The notes beneath the pieces are model-generated. The model did not search any database and was not told the origin of the DNA. It saw nothing but the letters and a program-made list of their open reading frames with translations. Positions 32,227 to 39,676 of a stretch of 39,676 nt of DNA are shown piece after piece; position 1 is the stretch's first letter; every line of letters starts with the position of its first letter. Position numbers and translations under genes: made by a program. Origin of the DNA: Fibrobacteria bacterium (GTDB taxonomy: Bacteria > Fibrobacterota > Fibrobacteria > UBA11236 > JADFYW01); contig JADFYW010000027.1 in NCBI GenBank assembly GCA_015232855.1, forward strand, positions 1 through 39,676, read 5' to 3'.

Positions 32227-34050
32227 TTAATAAAGAATTACTTTTTTTTCTGTGGACCGGTGTTTGTTTGTCATGTGGAGAAAATATACCCCACTGGCCT
32301 GTCCGGAAAGATCTATAGGTACAACTGTTGAGTTTATTTTATTCTTGTAAATGAGTTCACCTGAATTTTTGAATACAGTAATGCTCCCATTATGCCACTC
32401 AGAATTCTCAAAAATGACTGAAAATATACCGTTATGAGCAGGGCCTGTTAAAATGTTCGGCCCATTCGGGGTATTGGCAGACTTTTGTTTTATTGCAATT
32501 ATACCACCATTAGCTCTTTGTGAAATGGGGGTGCTCTTTGCCGACTCATGCCATTCCGCATTCACCGTAGATACTGTATAGGTGTATTCGTCATCTTCAC
32601 TCAGTCCTGAATCTGAATAGAATAAATTTCGGGTTTGTGCAACTTCTACATCATTTCTTAATATTCGATAAAACCTGATTTCTGATTCAGCGTCGACAGA
32701 GGCTTCCCATGTAAGATCTATAACAGACTTACTTTTGGAATCAGCCTTGAGATTTATAGGAACGCTAGGTGGAGTGTTATCGGTGAGAATAATAAAAAGT
32801 TCTCCTCCTCCTGCTTCCAGTGCTACCGATAAGGTGTTGCCGGAAAGTGTTTCTGGTGCCATGTCACCTGTTGTTCTGCTGAACTTCCCAAGACCTTTTA
32901 TGGTACTGTTGAGAGATAAGGTAAAGGTCCTTGCAGCAGTATTTTCCCTGTTTGCCAGAAAAATGTAATTGCAGCCCCAGATATCCCATAATTCCCCAAT
33001 CACTGCCTGACCACCCGATACAGCCGTAACAAAATCCGTACCGTTGAATCCTTTTGTATTAGAAGGAAGCGGCGCACTGTGGTACACCTTGTTTGACTTC
33101 AAACCTTTTAATACCGGAGCCAGTGCCTGTACTTCCCCATTAATGCTCTGAGCATAGTACCATTTATGGTTTTTTTCATTAGTCCCAAGATCAACAAGGG
33201 CATTCCCATAATCCAGGCCCCAGTCTTCCGTTGCCCAGTAAGTGAAATACTCGAGTCCTTTTCCTCCATAAGCTAATGTGGTATATACCTGCCATCTTAA
33301 ATCTCCTTCAGTTGGCTCCCGGTATACGCCTCCACTCCCAACACTCATTGGACAATTCCAAAAAGGAATGTTATTTAAGAGTGCGTAATTGCGGATGATT
33401 TCCATATTTTTAAAATGTTTATTATGATCTGTTTTGCCATCTGCATAAAGAGAATAACAATCGTAACTCAATACTTTCGGCTTCACAATTTCTATGAAAC
33501 TGCTTACATATTGATCATAGGTTGATGTTCCCAATTGGGATGAACTTGCCCAATAGGGTAATAGATTTACAAAGGGGAGTCTGTCCGGATCCTGTTGCTC
33601 AATTAACCGGGCACAATATGCAATTTCCTCAAACCACTCGGCGTTTGGCTCATCAGACAAATGGTAACCAAATAGATTAGGGTGGTCTTTGTTTTCAGCA
33701 ATAACTTTTTTAATAATGGGATCCAACTCTGCAATGGTATAGGTGTAATAAAAATTGCTGTATACCATACCCTGGATACCAACCTTTTTACAAAGATTAA
33801 GATCCTGCATGGTGACTCCCATATCAACGGTTGAATACTGGGCTACATTGAAATTAGCATCAGCAATTTCCTGGTATTTTTCCAGGGTGACCGGGGGACC
33901 GCACCAGTAAGTAATGATGATTTCATCTTCCCAGGTGCCTTTCGCGTAGCTGTTAAAGGGCATAATCGATAATAAATACATTAAAAAAAACACGAAAATA
34001 TTATTAACGATTACTTTACTTTTGTTTTGTTCGATATTACGATTCATCAT
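32227..34050 (-). CDS. Secreted TIM-barrel glycosidase-like protein (second copy)
   Basis: This 607-residue paralogue of the gene at 25287-27101 has the same motifs: Y-W-C-G-P-P, L-S-D-E-P-N-A-E-W and G-L-E-Y-F-T-Y-W. Note W-C-G in place of W-G-G. I chose ATG 34050 because AAGGAA lies 7 bp upstream and a signal peptide follows; an in-frame ATG at 34101 would add 17 residues. It follows the esterase gene closely (61 bp from this start) in one operon and precedes the EEP gene. Its last ~215 bp are about 96% identical to the paralogue, against roughly 78-80% in the catalytic part. The GH family is not assigned. Confidence 0.75.
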   Translation of the reverse strand: MMNRNIEQNKSKVIVNNIFVFFLMYLLSIMPFNSYAKGTWEDEIIITYWCGPPVTLEKYQEIADANFNVAQYSTVDMGVTMQDLNLCKKVGIQGMVYSNFYYTYTIAELDPIIKKVIAENKDHPNLFGYHLSDEPNAEWFEEIAYCARLIEQQDPDRLPFVNLLPYWASSSQLGTSTYDQYVSSFIEIVKPKVLSYDCYSLYADGKTDHNKHFKNMEIIRNYALLNNIPFWNCPMSVGSGGVYREPTEGDLRWQVYTTLAYGGKGLEYFTYWATEDWGLDYGNALVDLGTNEKNHKWYYAQSINGEVQALAPVLKGLKSNKVYHSAPLPSNTKGFNGTDFVTAVSGGQAVIGELWDIWGCNYIFLANRENTAARTFTLSLNSTIKGLGKFSRTTGDMAPETLSGNTLSVALEAGGGELFIILTDNTPPSVPINLKADSKSKSVIDLTWEASVDAESEIRFYRILRNDVEVAQTRNLFYSDSGLSEDDEYTYTVSTVNAEWHESAKSTPISQRANGGIIAIKQKSANTPNGPNILTGPAHNGIFSVIFENSEWHNGSITVFKNSGELIYKNKINSTVVPIDLSGQASGVYFLHMTNKHRSTEKKVILY

Positions 34051-34111
34051 AATCGATTTCCTTCTTGAGGGACAGTATGTGAATTTTGAAAACGGATGCA
34101 TAAATATTGAA

Positions 34112-35647
34112 TTAGGGTGTAAAAAATTTGAAAAATTTCGGCTCTGAGTATGCCGCTTTTACCTCTAGAAAAAATATTCCTGAACGGAAATGTTGAGGAA
34201 TTGTAAAACGCCCGGGAAAATCTCTTACTGTTTTAAAGACCTCTTTGCCCTGAATGTTTTTGATGGTTAGAGAATAAGAACCTTTCTGGTTTATTACCAC
34301 ATCCCGGTTTTCTATGAGCAAATGATGAGTTGAATGTATGATAGAAGAGGAAAGCATGGGTACTGAATCCGGAACCGGGAAATATTCAAATTTATCCACT
34401 AAAACCATGGTGTTGCTGCTTGCCGCATTTTTAGTTCCTTTCACTTCAATTTTTATTTTGTGTTCTCCTGGCTGAAGAGTGTCACTTTCAAAAAGCATCT
34501 GCTGATAAAGGGTAGCATAGTTATAACAGTCAATATCTTTAACCCAGATGTCATCGATGTAAATCGATGCATATCCAAAATCACTTCGCAACGCGCCAAT
34601 ATAGCGAACCTGTATCCCGGTAAAGGTAAACTCAATAGATGATTTTGTTGCATCGGTATACATGCAACTATTTTTGTAAAAAGCCCCATATTGATAGGGC
34701 GTCCAGCTTGCCGTTGCGGCCACAGCTGTATCCAGTACATCCACATGTTTAAGATTTGGTTGAATGACTGGTTTTGAAAAACTGAATAGCCAGTCGTTCA
34801 TACCTTCAAATTCATGAGGGTATGTGGCCCAGAGGATATGTAATACACCCTGAAATTCTGAATAGATGTGGCGAGGTGGATGTTCTGATTGTATAAGGGA
34901 TGATACCTTATTCACCGGGATACCTGTACAATCCCCCGCATTACAATTTGTAAAGAGAACATCGCCAACTAATGAATTCAGAGTATTCATCATCTTGCGT
35001 GTTCCGGATACTGGTAAAACTTCATCACCGTTTCCATGCAGGCCCCAAATACCCATATGTTTAATCAAATGCATTTTGGAAGGGTCACCGGTACCGACAA
35101 CAGCAATAGTCGCAGCAAACTTGTTGGGGTTTCGGGTTACCATGTCCCAGGTTCCAAAACCGCCCATTGATTCACCGTAGGCATATAATCGGTTTGTATC
35201 TATAGAATATGTATGGATAAGAGAATCTAAAATAAACTCAACGGCAGCGAGTTCATTGGATTTCGGAACATTGTCCTGTACATAATTTTCTTCCCAATAA
35301 TTATAATCTACCCAGGCCTGATCGCTGGGGAGTTGTGGAGCAAGAATAAAAGCTGGATACTTTGCCTGATTTGAATCAGCAGAAAAATAATGAATACCGG
35401 GATCATCTTTAATTTGGGAAATGTTATCATTTCCACGCCATCCCGCACCATGTAAATGGAGAAGTAGTGGATACTTTTTGGTAGAATCATAATTTGCAGG
35501 GATCAAAAGACGAATAGGTGTTATGGTCCCTTTGTGGTTATGGATACCAGCGGAAAACTTGTCAAGAATGCCCGCCTGAGTATTTATGACTAATAGAACA
35601 ATAATGAATAGTGTTACTATTAGTGCATGTGTTAGTTGTTTAAACAT
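34112..35647 (-). CDS. Secreted alpha/beta hydrolase esterase with jelly-roll module and sorting domain
   Basis: This is a 511-residue exported enzyme. The alpha/beta hydrolase domain (about 25-300) has L-H-L-H-G-A-G-W-R-G, nucleophile Ser160 in G-E-S-M-G-G, G-N-G-D-E-V-L-P for the acid and a conserved His in L-H-I-L-W. It is of the CE1/feruloyl-esterase-like or S9-like type; a CE1-like esterase role is favoured by context. The shared jelly-roll module (about 302-427) and a sorting domain (about 435-511, ending K-F-F-K-F-F-T-P) follow. The C-terminal tail is less typical than its neighbours'. It is the first gene of the first cassette. CAGGAT sits about 9 bp before the ATG. Its esterase domain is the sister of that in 22820-25021, where a nucleoside-hydrolase-like domain takes the place of the module. 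Confidence 0.82.
   Translation of the reverse strand: MFKQLTHALIVTLFIIVLLVINTQAGILDKFSAGIHNHKGTITPIRLLIPANYDSTKKYPLLLHLHGAGWRGNDNISQIKDDPGIHYFSADSNQAKYPAFILAPQLPSDQAWVDYNYWEENYVQDNVPKSNELAAVEFILDSLIHTYSIDTNRLYAYGESMGGFGTWDMVTRNPNKFAATIAVVGTGDPSKMHLIKHMGIWGLHGNGDEVLPVSGTRKMMNTLNSLVGDVLFTNCNAGDCTGIPVNKVSSLIQSEHPPRHIYSEFQGVLHILWATYPHEFEGMNDWLFSFSKPVIQPNLKHVDVLDTAVAATASWTPYQYGAFYKNSCMYTDATKSSIEFTFTGIQVRYIGALRSDFGYASIYIDDIWVKDIDCYNYATLYQQMLFESDTLQPGEHKIKIEVKGTKNAASSNTMVLVDKFEYFPVPDSVPMLSSSIIHSTHHLLIENRDVVINQKGSYSLTIKNIQGKEVFKTVRDFPGRFTIPQHFRSGIFFLEVKAAYSEPKFFKFFTP
34367..34745 (-). other. Shared jelly-roll-like module, copy 4 (in esterase)
   Basis: This is the fourth copy of the module described at 19200. 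It has S-I-E-F-T-F-T-G, I-Y-I-D-D-I-W-V-K-D-I-D-C-Y and V-L-V-D-K-F-E-Y-F-P-V-P-D-S; it is the most diverged of the four. Confidence 0.7.
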
Positions 35648-35695
35648 TTGAAATAATCCTGGTTTTTAAGAATGATAAGCTTTGAACCTTTAAAA

Positions 35696-35803
35696 GTTGT
35701 CAGTAGCGAGTTATCAGTTGTCAGTTTTTTAGTGGCTTCGCCATTTTGTATAAATATCGCGAAGCGCACTACTTATCTGATTACTGACAACTGAATACTG
35801 ATT
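35696..35803. repeat. Palindromic MITE-like element between two genes
   Basis: GTTGTCAGTA (35696-35705) is inverted as TACTGACAAC (35782-35791), and a nested GCTTCGC/GCGAAGC pair (35735-35741/35759-35765) lies inside. The outer parts are built of repeated CAGTTGTCAG/CTGATTACTG-like units, as in known small dispersed palindromic repeats. It fills most of the 157 bp gap between the LamG protein and the esterase cassette and could also act as a terminator-like hairpin. Confidence 0.6.
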
Positions 35804-35804
35804 A

Positions 35805-38579
35805 CTATTTAAGCATCATCAATTTCTTAACCATAACTTCTCCACCAATCTTTATTCGGGCAAAATATTGTCCCGCATGTAATTCCTGACCTTTACTGTC
35901 TCTGCCGTCCCATTGCAATGAATGCGGCCCCTTTCTCAACAGGCCAGAGCGATAAGAACGTACCATCTTACCGTCGACACCATAGATATCAAGTTTTACC
36001 GATTTCGCTATTTGAAGATTAAAATCAAATTTAATCTTATCCCGAAAAGGATTTGGATATAGACTGACATTAATTCCATCACTTATTGTTTTCTCAACAG
36101 AAACAGCATCATCTTCCAACAGATAAAATTCACGCAGACCGGCATCTCCATTCATATCTCTTGCTGCAAACTGAATGATGTTAAAAGAATCCGGCTTTTG
36201 GCTTATGGCCGCGCCCGTTAATTTAAAAGTGGTTACACCACCGGAACTGTCTTCGATAGTTCCCATTTCCCAGTCGCTCCAGCTTATACCACCATCTCCA
36301 GAATAACGGAATGCTCCTGAATTATACTCAGCAGCCACTTCATTTTCACCAAGAACCCGGCTGATAAATTGAACGTCATCCAGTTGTCCCTTAAAAAACC
36401 ACTGACGGTTAATCACTTTACCAAGACTTAAAGGCTGAGAACGCCACATGTTAAAACCGGTCCAATCTTTGGACATCTGGAGTTTCCCGTCTACATATAC
36501 ATTTGCATACTTGCCATCCCAGGTAAAAACAAAATGGTGCCATTCGTTATGTGAAAATGAGCCTGCGGGCGTAGCCATGTTATAGCCTTTTCTACTCATG
36601 TCCCAGCTATTTATACTAATATTTCCAGTATTAAAACGGACAAACAGGGTTTGATAAGCTTCATTCTCGCCAAAGGAAATAGCGGGTTGAGTATTTTCAG
36701 CTTTAACCCAGGCAGAAAGGGTAAAAAGCTTTGATCGGCCAAGCTGGTTAAACCCCATATTAACATAATCATCAACCCCGTCAAACTTAAGGGCTTTACC
36801 GGCATTAGGAGACCAGGTAGCGTCCACATAGGTTGGCCCATTGATTGCACTGCCCTTAAAATCATTCCCTGCAATATTGGTTAAGTCGCCATCCAGGTGC
36901 ATAAGAAGCAGTGTTTCTTCTCTAAGAGAAGCTGGCTGAGCTCCAATTACCAAACCATTTTTATCATGAGCCTTTACGGTTATATCAAGATTATCACCAG
37001 TCCTGGAAACCGTTAAATGCTCAGCAACAGGAGGTAAATCAACCTTAACCGCATAATCTGAGCTTTTTAGGGTATCACTACCTGCTAAAATACTAAACCT
37101 TATTTTATTTAATTTTGCCTTAACATCAGCAAAAGGAATACTATCAATAGTTACAATATGTTGTCCCTGTTCGTTCATGCCCTGAGAAGCTTCCGCAGGA
37201 TGGATGTTCCAGGTACTACCACCATCGGTTGTATATTCACATACCACCGATGCCAGATCGAGACCGGTAACATCCTTAATGTTAACAGTAAGATTGGCAG
37301 GAAGACTGGTGACCACGCCATCGTCTTTAAGATTTGACCAATCCAGTGCAGCAATATTTACCTTAAATTCCTTTTTCCAGATTCTCGGATTTCGATGGTA
37401 TTTATACGGATAAACATCCTTTATTTTAAACATGATTTTATTATTCGTGCTGCCTACTGAGTTAAATGGAACACGATTAGCAGTAATGGTTACCCACTCC
37501 TTTGTGCCTTTAGCACCCGTTGCGCTTACATCCTCATGTTTGATCCATTTTGTATTTGGGGTAATAACGGGGTCAACCGCATAATAACACTCAATCCATG
37601 TTGGATCCAGACCCACAAAGGTTCCCTGGACCTGCACCTTACAATCGGGTGCGGATTTGTTTACGCTGCTGCCGGGACTGAAATTTTTCCATACAGGAAT
37701 CGTTTCACCGAGCCCCGTAACCCGTTTTATTGTTGCAGCCCGTTGTACCCAGTTGGTTCCCCAATCATATGCTACGCCTTTTGCCTTCTTATTCCAAATA
37801 AAGAGTATCACATTTTTGGTTTTATTCCAGGAATCCGTGAACCAAAGATCAATTTTGCTGTCTGGAAAAGATGTAGAGGACCCATTATACCCTCCACCTC
37901 CATGAGCAATATCTTCCGGTGAAGCGGTAGTTCCCTGTATAGTCCATACCCACATTCCATTAAAGGTTCCCGGATGAGCGTTGGTATAACTTACGACTTC
38001 ATCAATTTTGGGATACCAAAGATCGATGTACACCTCATTAAATACGCCATCTACACCCGTCCAGTTCCAATGAGACGCGAAACAATCCACATCTGAAATT
38101 ACCAGGGGACAGTCACCTGTAGGATGCGCCTTTTTAACAGCGGCCTTTTCCCTGTTGTAAATTGCGTTACTGAATACAACATCATCGTGATTTGGCTTAG
38201 TATCACAAAAGCCATAATAGAAAGGTTCATCAATTTGAACAAAATCCACCCCCAATTGAGCGGTATGGGCCAGGGCATCCTCTTTTTGAAAGCCCCCGCC
38301 GGCAACCCACAGCCCGTATTCATGAGCTTCATGAACCCACTCGGCCTGACTGTAATATTGTTTACCAAACGTCCAGGTTCTAAAATGAACGCCGTTTAAT
38401 CCATTTGCAATTAATTCTTCAAAAGTCCAGCGTTCATCCGATGGCGGTTCTTTACTTGTGAGTAATTGTAATCCATCAATATCCGCCATCACCATACCCC
38501 TGGTAGGAGTGGCTGATTGTATAATGGTAACCAACATGGCTAATACAATGCCAGCCAGAATAGTTTGTTTTAATTTCAT
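35805..38579 (-). CDS. Large secreted glycosidase-like protein with LamG and T9SS sorting domain
   Basis: This 924-residue protein starts at ATG 38579 (GAGGT 5 bp upstream) with a signal peptide. Residues about 28-290 look like a TIM barrel of an unassigned glycosidase-like family: F-E-E-L-I-A-N-G-L-N-G-V-H, F-V-Q-I-D-E-P-F-Y-Y-G (candidate catalytic Glu) and M-W-V-W-T-I-Q-G. Two or three Ig-like beta domains follow (about 290-530). A LamG/concanavalin-like domain comes next (about 550-745: F-D-G-V-D-D-Y-V-N-M-G, W-H-H-F-V-F-T-W-D-G, L-D-D-V-Q-F-I-S-R). The canonical sorting domain (about 835-924) has L-Y-P-N-P-F, V-K-L-D-I-Y-G-V-D-G-K, S-L-Q-W-D-G-R-D-S-K-G and V-K-K-L-M-M-L-K. A cell-surface glycan-active role is likely; the substrate is unknown. 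It is probably monocistronic, with a repeat element downstream. Confidence 0.8.
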   Translation of the reverse strand: MKLKQTILAGIVLAMLVTIIQSATPTRGMVMADIDGLQLLTSKEPPSDERWTFEELIANGLNGVHFRTWTFGKQYYSQAEWVHEAHEYGLWVAGGGFQKEDALAHTAQLGVDFVQIDEPFYYGFCDTKPNHDDVVFSNAIYNREKAAVKKAHPTGDCPLVISDVDCFASHWNWTGVDGVFNEVYIDLWYPKIDEVVSYTNAHPGTFNGMWVWTIQGTTASPEDIAHGGGGYNGSSTSFPDSKIDLWFTDSWNKTKNVILFIWNKKAKGVAYDWGTNWVQRAATIKRVTGLGETIPVWKNFSPGSSVNKSAPDCKVQVQGTFVGLDPTWIECYYAVDPVITPNTKWIKHEDVSATGAKGTKEWVTITANRVPFNSVGSTNNKIMFKIKDVYPYKYHRNPRIWKKEFKVNIAALDWSNLKDDGVVTSLPANLTVNIKDVTGLDLASVVCEYTTDGGSTWNIHPAEASQGMNEQGQHIVTIDSIPFADVKAKLNKIRFSILAGSDTLKSSDYAVKVDLPPVAEHLTVSRTGDNLDITVKAHDKNGLVIGAQPASLREETLLLMHLDGDLTNIAGNDFKGSAINGPTYVDATWSPNAGKALKFDGVDDYVNMGFNQLGRSKLFTLSAWVKAENTQPAISFGENEAYQTLFVRFNTGNISINSWDMSRKGYNMATPAGSFSHNEWHHFVFTWDGKYANVYVDGKLQMSKDWTGFNMWRSQPLSLGKVINRQWFFKGQLDDVQFISRVLGENEVAAEYNSGAFRYSGDGGISWSDWEMGTIEDSSGGVTTFKLTGAAISQKPDSFNIIQFAARDMNGDAGLREFYLLEDDAVSVEKTISDGINVSLYPNPFRDKIKFDFNLQIAKSVKLDIYGVDGKMVRSYRSGLLRKGPHSLQWDGRDSKGQELHAGQYFARIKIGGEVMVKKLMMLK

Positions 38580-38618
38580 GTTTACCTCAACTTTTAATTA
38601 TTGTAAAGTGTCTGTTCC

Positions 38619-38661
38619 CCTCACTTTGAGTAGACCCAACGGGCCGTATCGAGAAGTGAGG
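38619..38661. repeat. Inverted repeat upstream of the LamG glycosidase-like gene
   Basis: CCTCACTT (38619-38626) pairs with AAGTGAGG (38654-38661) around a 27-base spacer that includes ACGGGCC. It lies 40-82 bp upstream of the start codon, so it may affect the leader or be a dispersed palindrome. Confidence 0.45.
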
Positions 38662-38721
38662 CCGGTGTTTCTTTTCTGATATCTACCAACTGATTACCGA
38701 TTCCCAATTCAACATCATTAG

Positions 38722-38760
38722 TTTCTTAACCATTATCTATGTTCCTGCTTTTTGCCTCAC
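38722..38760 (-). pseudogene. Relic of a T9SS sorting-domain end
   Basis: On the minus strand the frame reads I-M-V-K-K-L-M-M-L, matching the end of the neighbouring protein (V-M-V-K-K-L-M-M-L-K). There is no preceding domain in frame, and a short tail runs on to a stop. It appears to be a leftover from duplication or deletion of a CTD-encoding gene. Confidence 0.4.
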
Positions 38761-38811
38761 AAAATACTGACTTATTCCTTCTTTGCTATAACAACTAAGC
38801 TTAATACAATT

Positions 38812-39600
38812 CTATTCTTTAAAGCTGATGAGCGATGAACCTATTTTTTGATTTTCGTAACTAAGACGAACCCAGGTTTCTGAAACAGCTTTGTGGAGAA
38901 TTTGCACCTCATCAAGCGAACCTTTGAAATAAGAATTGGATGGCCAATTGTTCCAACCGGTCATAAAGCCACCGCCAATCTTCCAAAACCCGGAAATATG
39001 TTCAGCTTCTTTTACTGCTGTATTTATGGAAATTAGCTTACCATCGATATAGAGGCTTTGGCCATAAAAAGGGGAGAGTGTTGCAACCAACTGGTGCCAG
39101 TTCCCATCATCATACCTTTCAGGTGATGAAATTATTCTACGAATCCCCGGGCTTTTTCCAATAGAATCCGGAGGACCTATAAGAAGTGAGTCTTCAGCAG
39201 AAAGTGAATCGGGAGTGGGTGGGAAAACTCCGAAATGGAGATGACCGGAATCGTCCATATAGATTAGTCGGTCATTGTTGTAGAAGACATATTCCAGGGA
39301 GTCTTTTTCAAAGGCAATGAGTTTACCGCCCGCCGAATCAGTTTTAAACCAGAGGGAGAAAGAGAATGCTCCAGGGTCATCATATTGTTTTGTGGTTGTA
39401 AGATTCTGATCAATTCCATTGAAGTTGAGGGCGTTACCAATGTTTCCTGTTGTAGTATTTTCCGAAGTCATATTTTGAGCAGAAGCCTGGTTGCCGGCAT
39501 TACTTCCATCAGGTAAAGAAAGCGCGTTTTCAAGATGCCAGACACCGGCATATCCTTGGGCATCGAATACGACTGGCCCACTTTCTATCAAGCAAAGCAC
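38812..39600 (-). pseudogene. 5'-truncated DUF2341/LamG lipoprotein gene (third copy)
   Basis: The frame encodes up to 262 residues matching the C-terminal half of the two lipoproteins: V-V-F-D-A-Q-G-Y-A-G-V-W-H-L-E-N at the DUF2341/LamG junction, then a complete LamG (F-N-G-I-D-Q-N, W-H-Q-L-V-A-T-L, L-D-E-V-Q-I). A TAG codon lies directly before the possible GTG start at 39600, and homology to the paralogues stops near 39590. No signal peptide, lipobox or regulatory domain remains. Upstream sequence reads in another frame (R-H-I-V-V-D-V-T-I-D-Q-E-Y) that does not clearly match the paralogues. I infer a truncated or frameshifted gene; a sequencing error is an alternative. Confidence 0.6.
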
Positions 39601-39676
39601 CTAAAAAACTATACAGTTCAAGGGTATATTCCTGGTCAATGGTTACGTCCACTACAATATGCCTTTCCCGGGTATA

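Noticed and set aside
1-39676. CRISPR arrays, tRNA/rRNA genes, toxin-antitoxin or phage modules
   Set aside because: No regularly spaced repeats, cloverleaf-like sequences or relevant genes were seen on reading both strands.

Overview
The window looks like an accessory glycan-degradation and cell-surface region from an AT-rich, Gram-negative, probably anaerobic member of the Fibrobacterota (a Chitinispirillum/Chitinivibrio-like lineage is plausible). Three lines of evidence support this: three copies of the TIGR02147 regulator-like family first recognised as a large paralogous family in Fibrobacter succinogenes; large secreted multidomain proteins ending in type IX secretion (T9SS)-like C-terminal sorting domains (CTDs), a route documented in Fibrobacter; and lipoproteins joining a carboxypeptidase-regulatory-like domain, DUF2341 and LamG. 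No 16S or ribosomal marker is present, so the taxonomy is an inference.

Layout. 1-5933 (+): the end of one secreted protein and a complete 1723-residue paralogue of it (GATase-like head, Fn3-associated domain, two tandem ~265-residue repeats, FlgD-like tail). 6327-8905 (+): a two-gene module of TIGR02147 regulator and LamG lipoprotein. 9085-9888 (+): a second, lone TIGR02147 gene. 10083-14698 (+): SGNH/CE3-like esterase, nucleoside-hydrolase-like protein and metallophosphoesterase. 14757-16724 (-): SGNH hydrolase with a discoidin/CBM32-like module. 17147-18928 (+): clan GH-A-like glycosidase. 18946-39600 (-): two related enzyme cassettes. The first (35647 to 30478) is alpha/beta hydrolase, TIM-barrel glycosidase-like protein and EEP-family phosphoesterase. 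The second (27101 to 18946) is glycosidase-like protein, alpha/beta hydrolase fused to a nucleoside-hydrolase-like domain, EEP phosphoesterase and GH43. A second regulator-lipoprotein pair (30017 to 27409) sits between them. A LamG/CTD glycosidase-like protein (38579 to 35805) and a 5'-truncated lipoprotein gene (39600 to 38812) close the window.

How the genes may work together. Nearly all the enzymes carry signal peptides and CTDs, so they are probably exported and anchored to or released from the outer surface. They deacylate (esterases), cut glycosidic bonds (GH43 and GH-A-like) and cleave phosphoesters and possibly nucleosides. Four of them share the same jelly-roll-like module, which implies a common target or docking surface.

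The most novel signal is regulatory. The two intact regulator-lipoprotein operons and the second enzyme cassette have nearly the same promoter (TTGCYT, 16-17 bp, TATYAT, with TTCAGGR abutting the -10 box). A TGATGACCA motif (only TGATGA in one case) lies 25-27 bp upstream of each -35 box. This suggests that an uncharacterised TIGR02147/LamG-lipoprotein module controls itself and a CAZyme operon.
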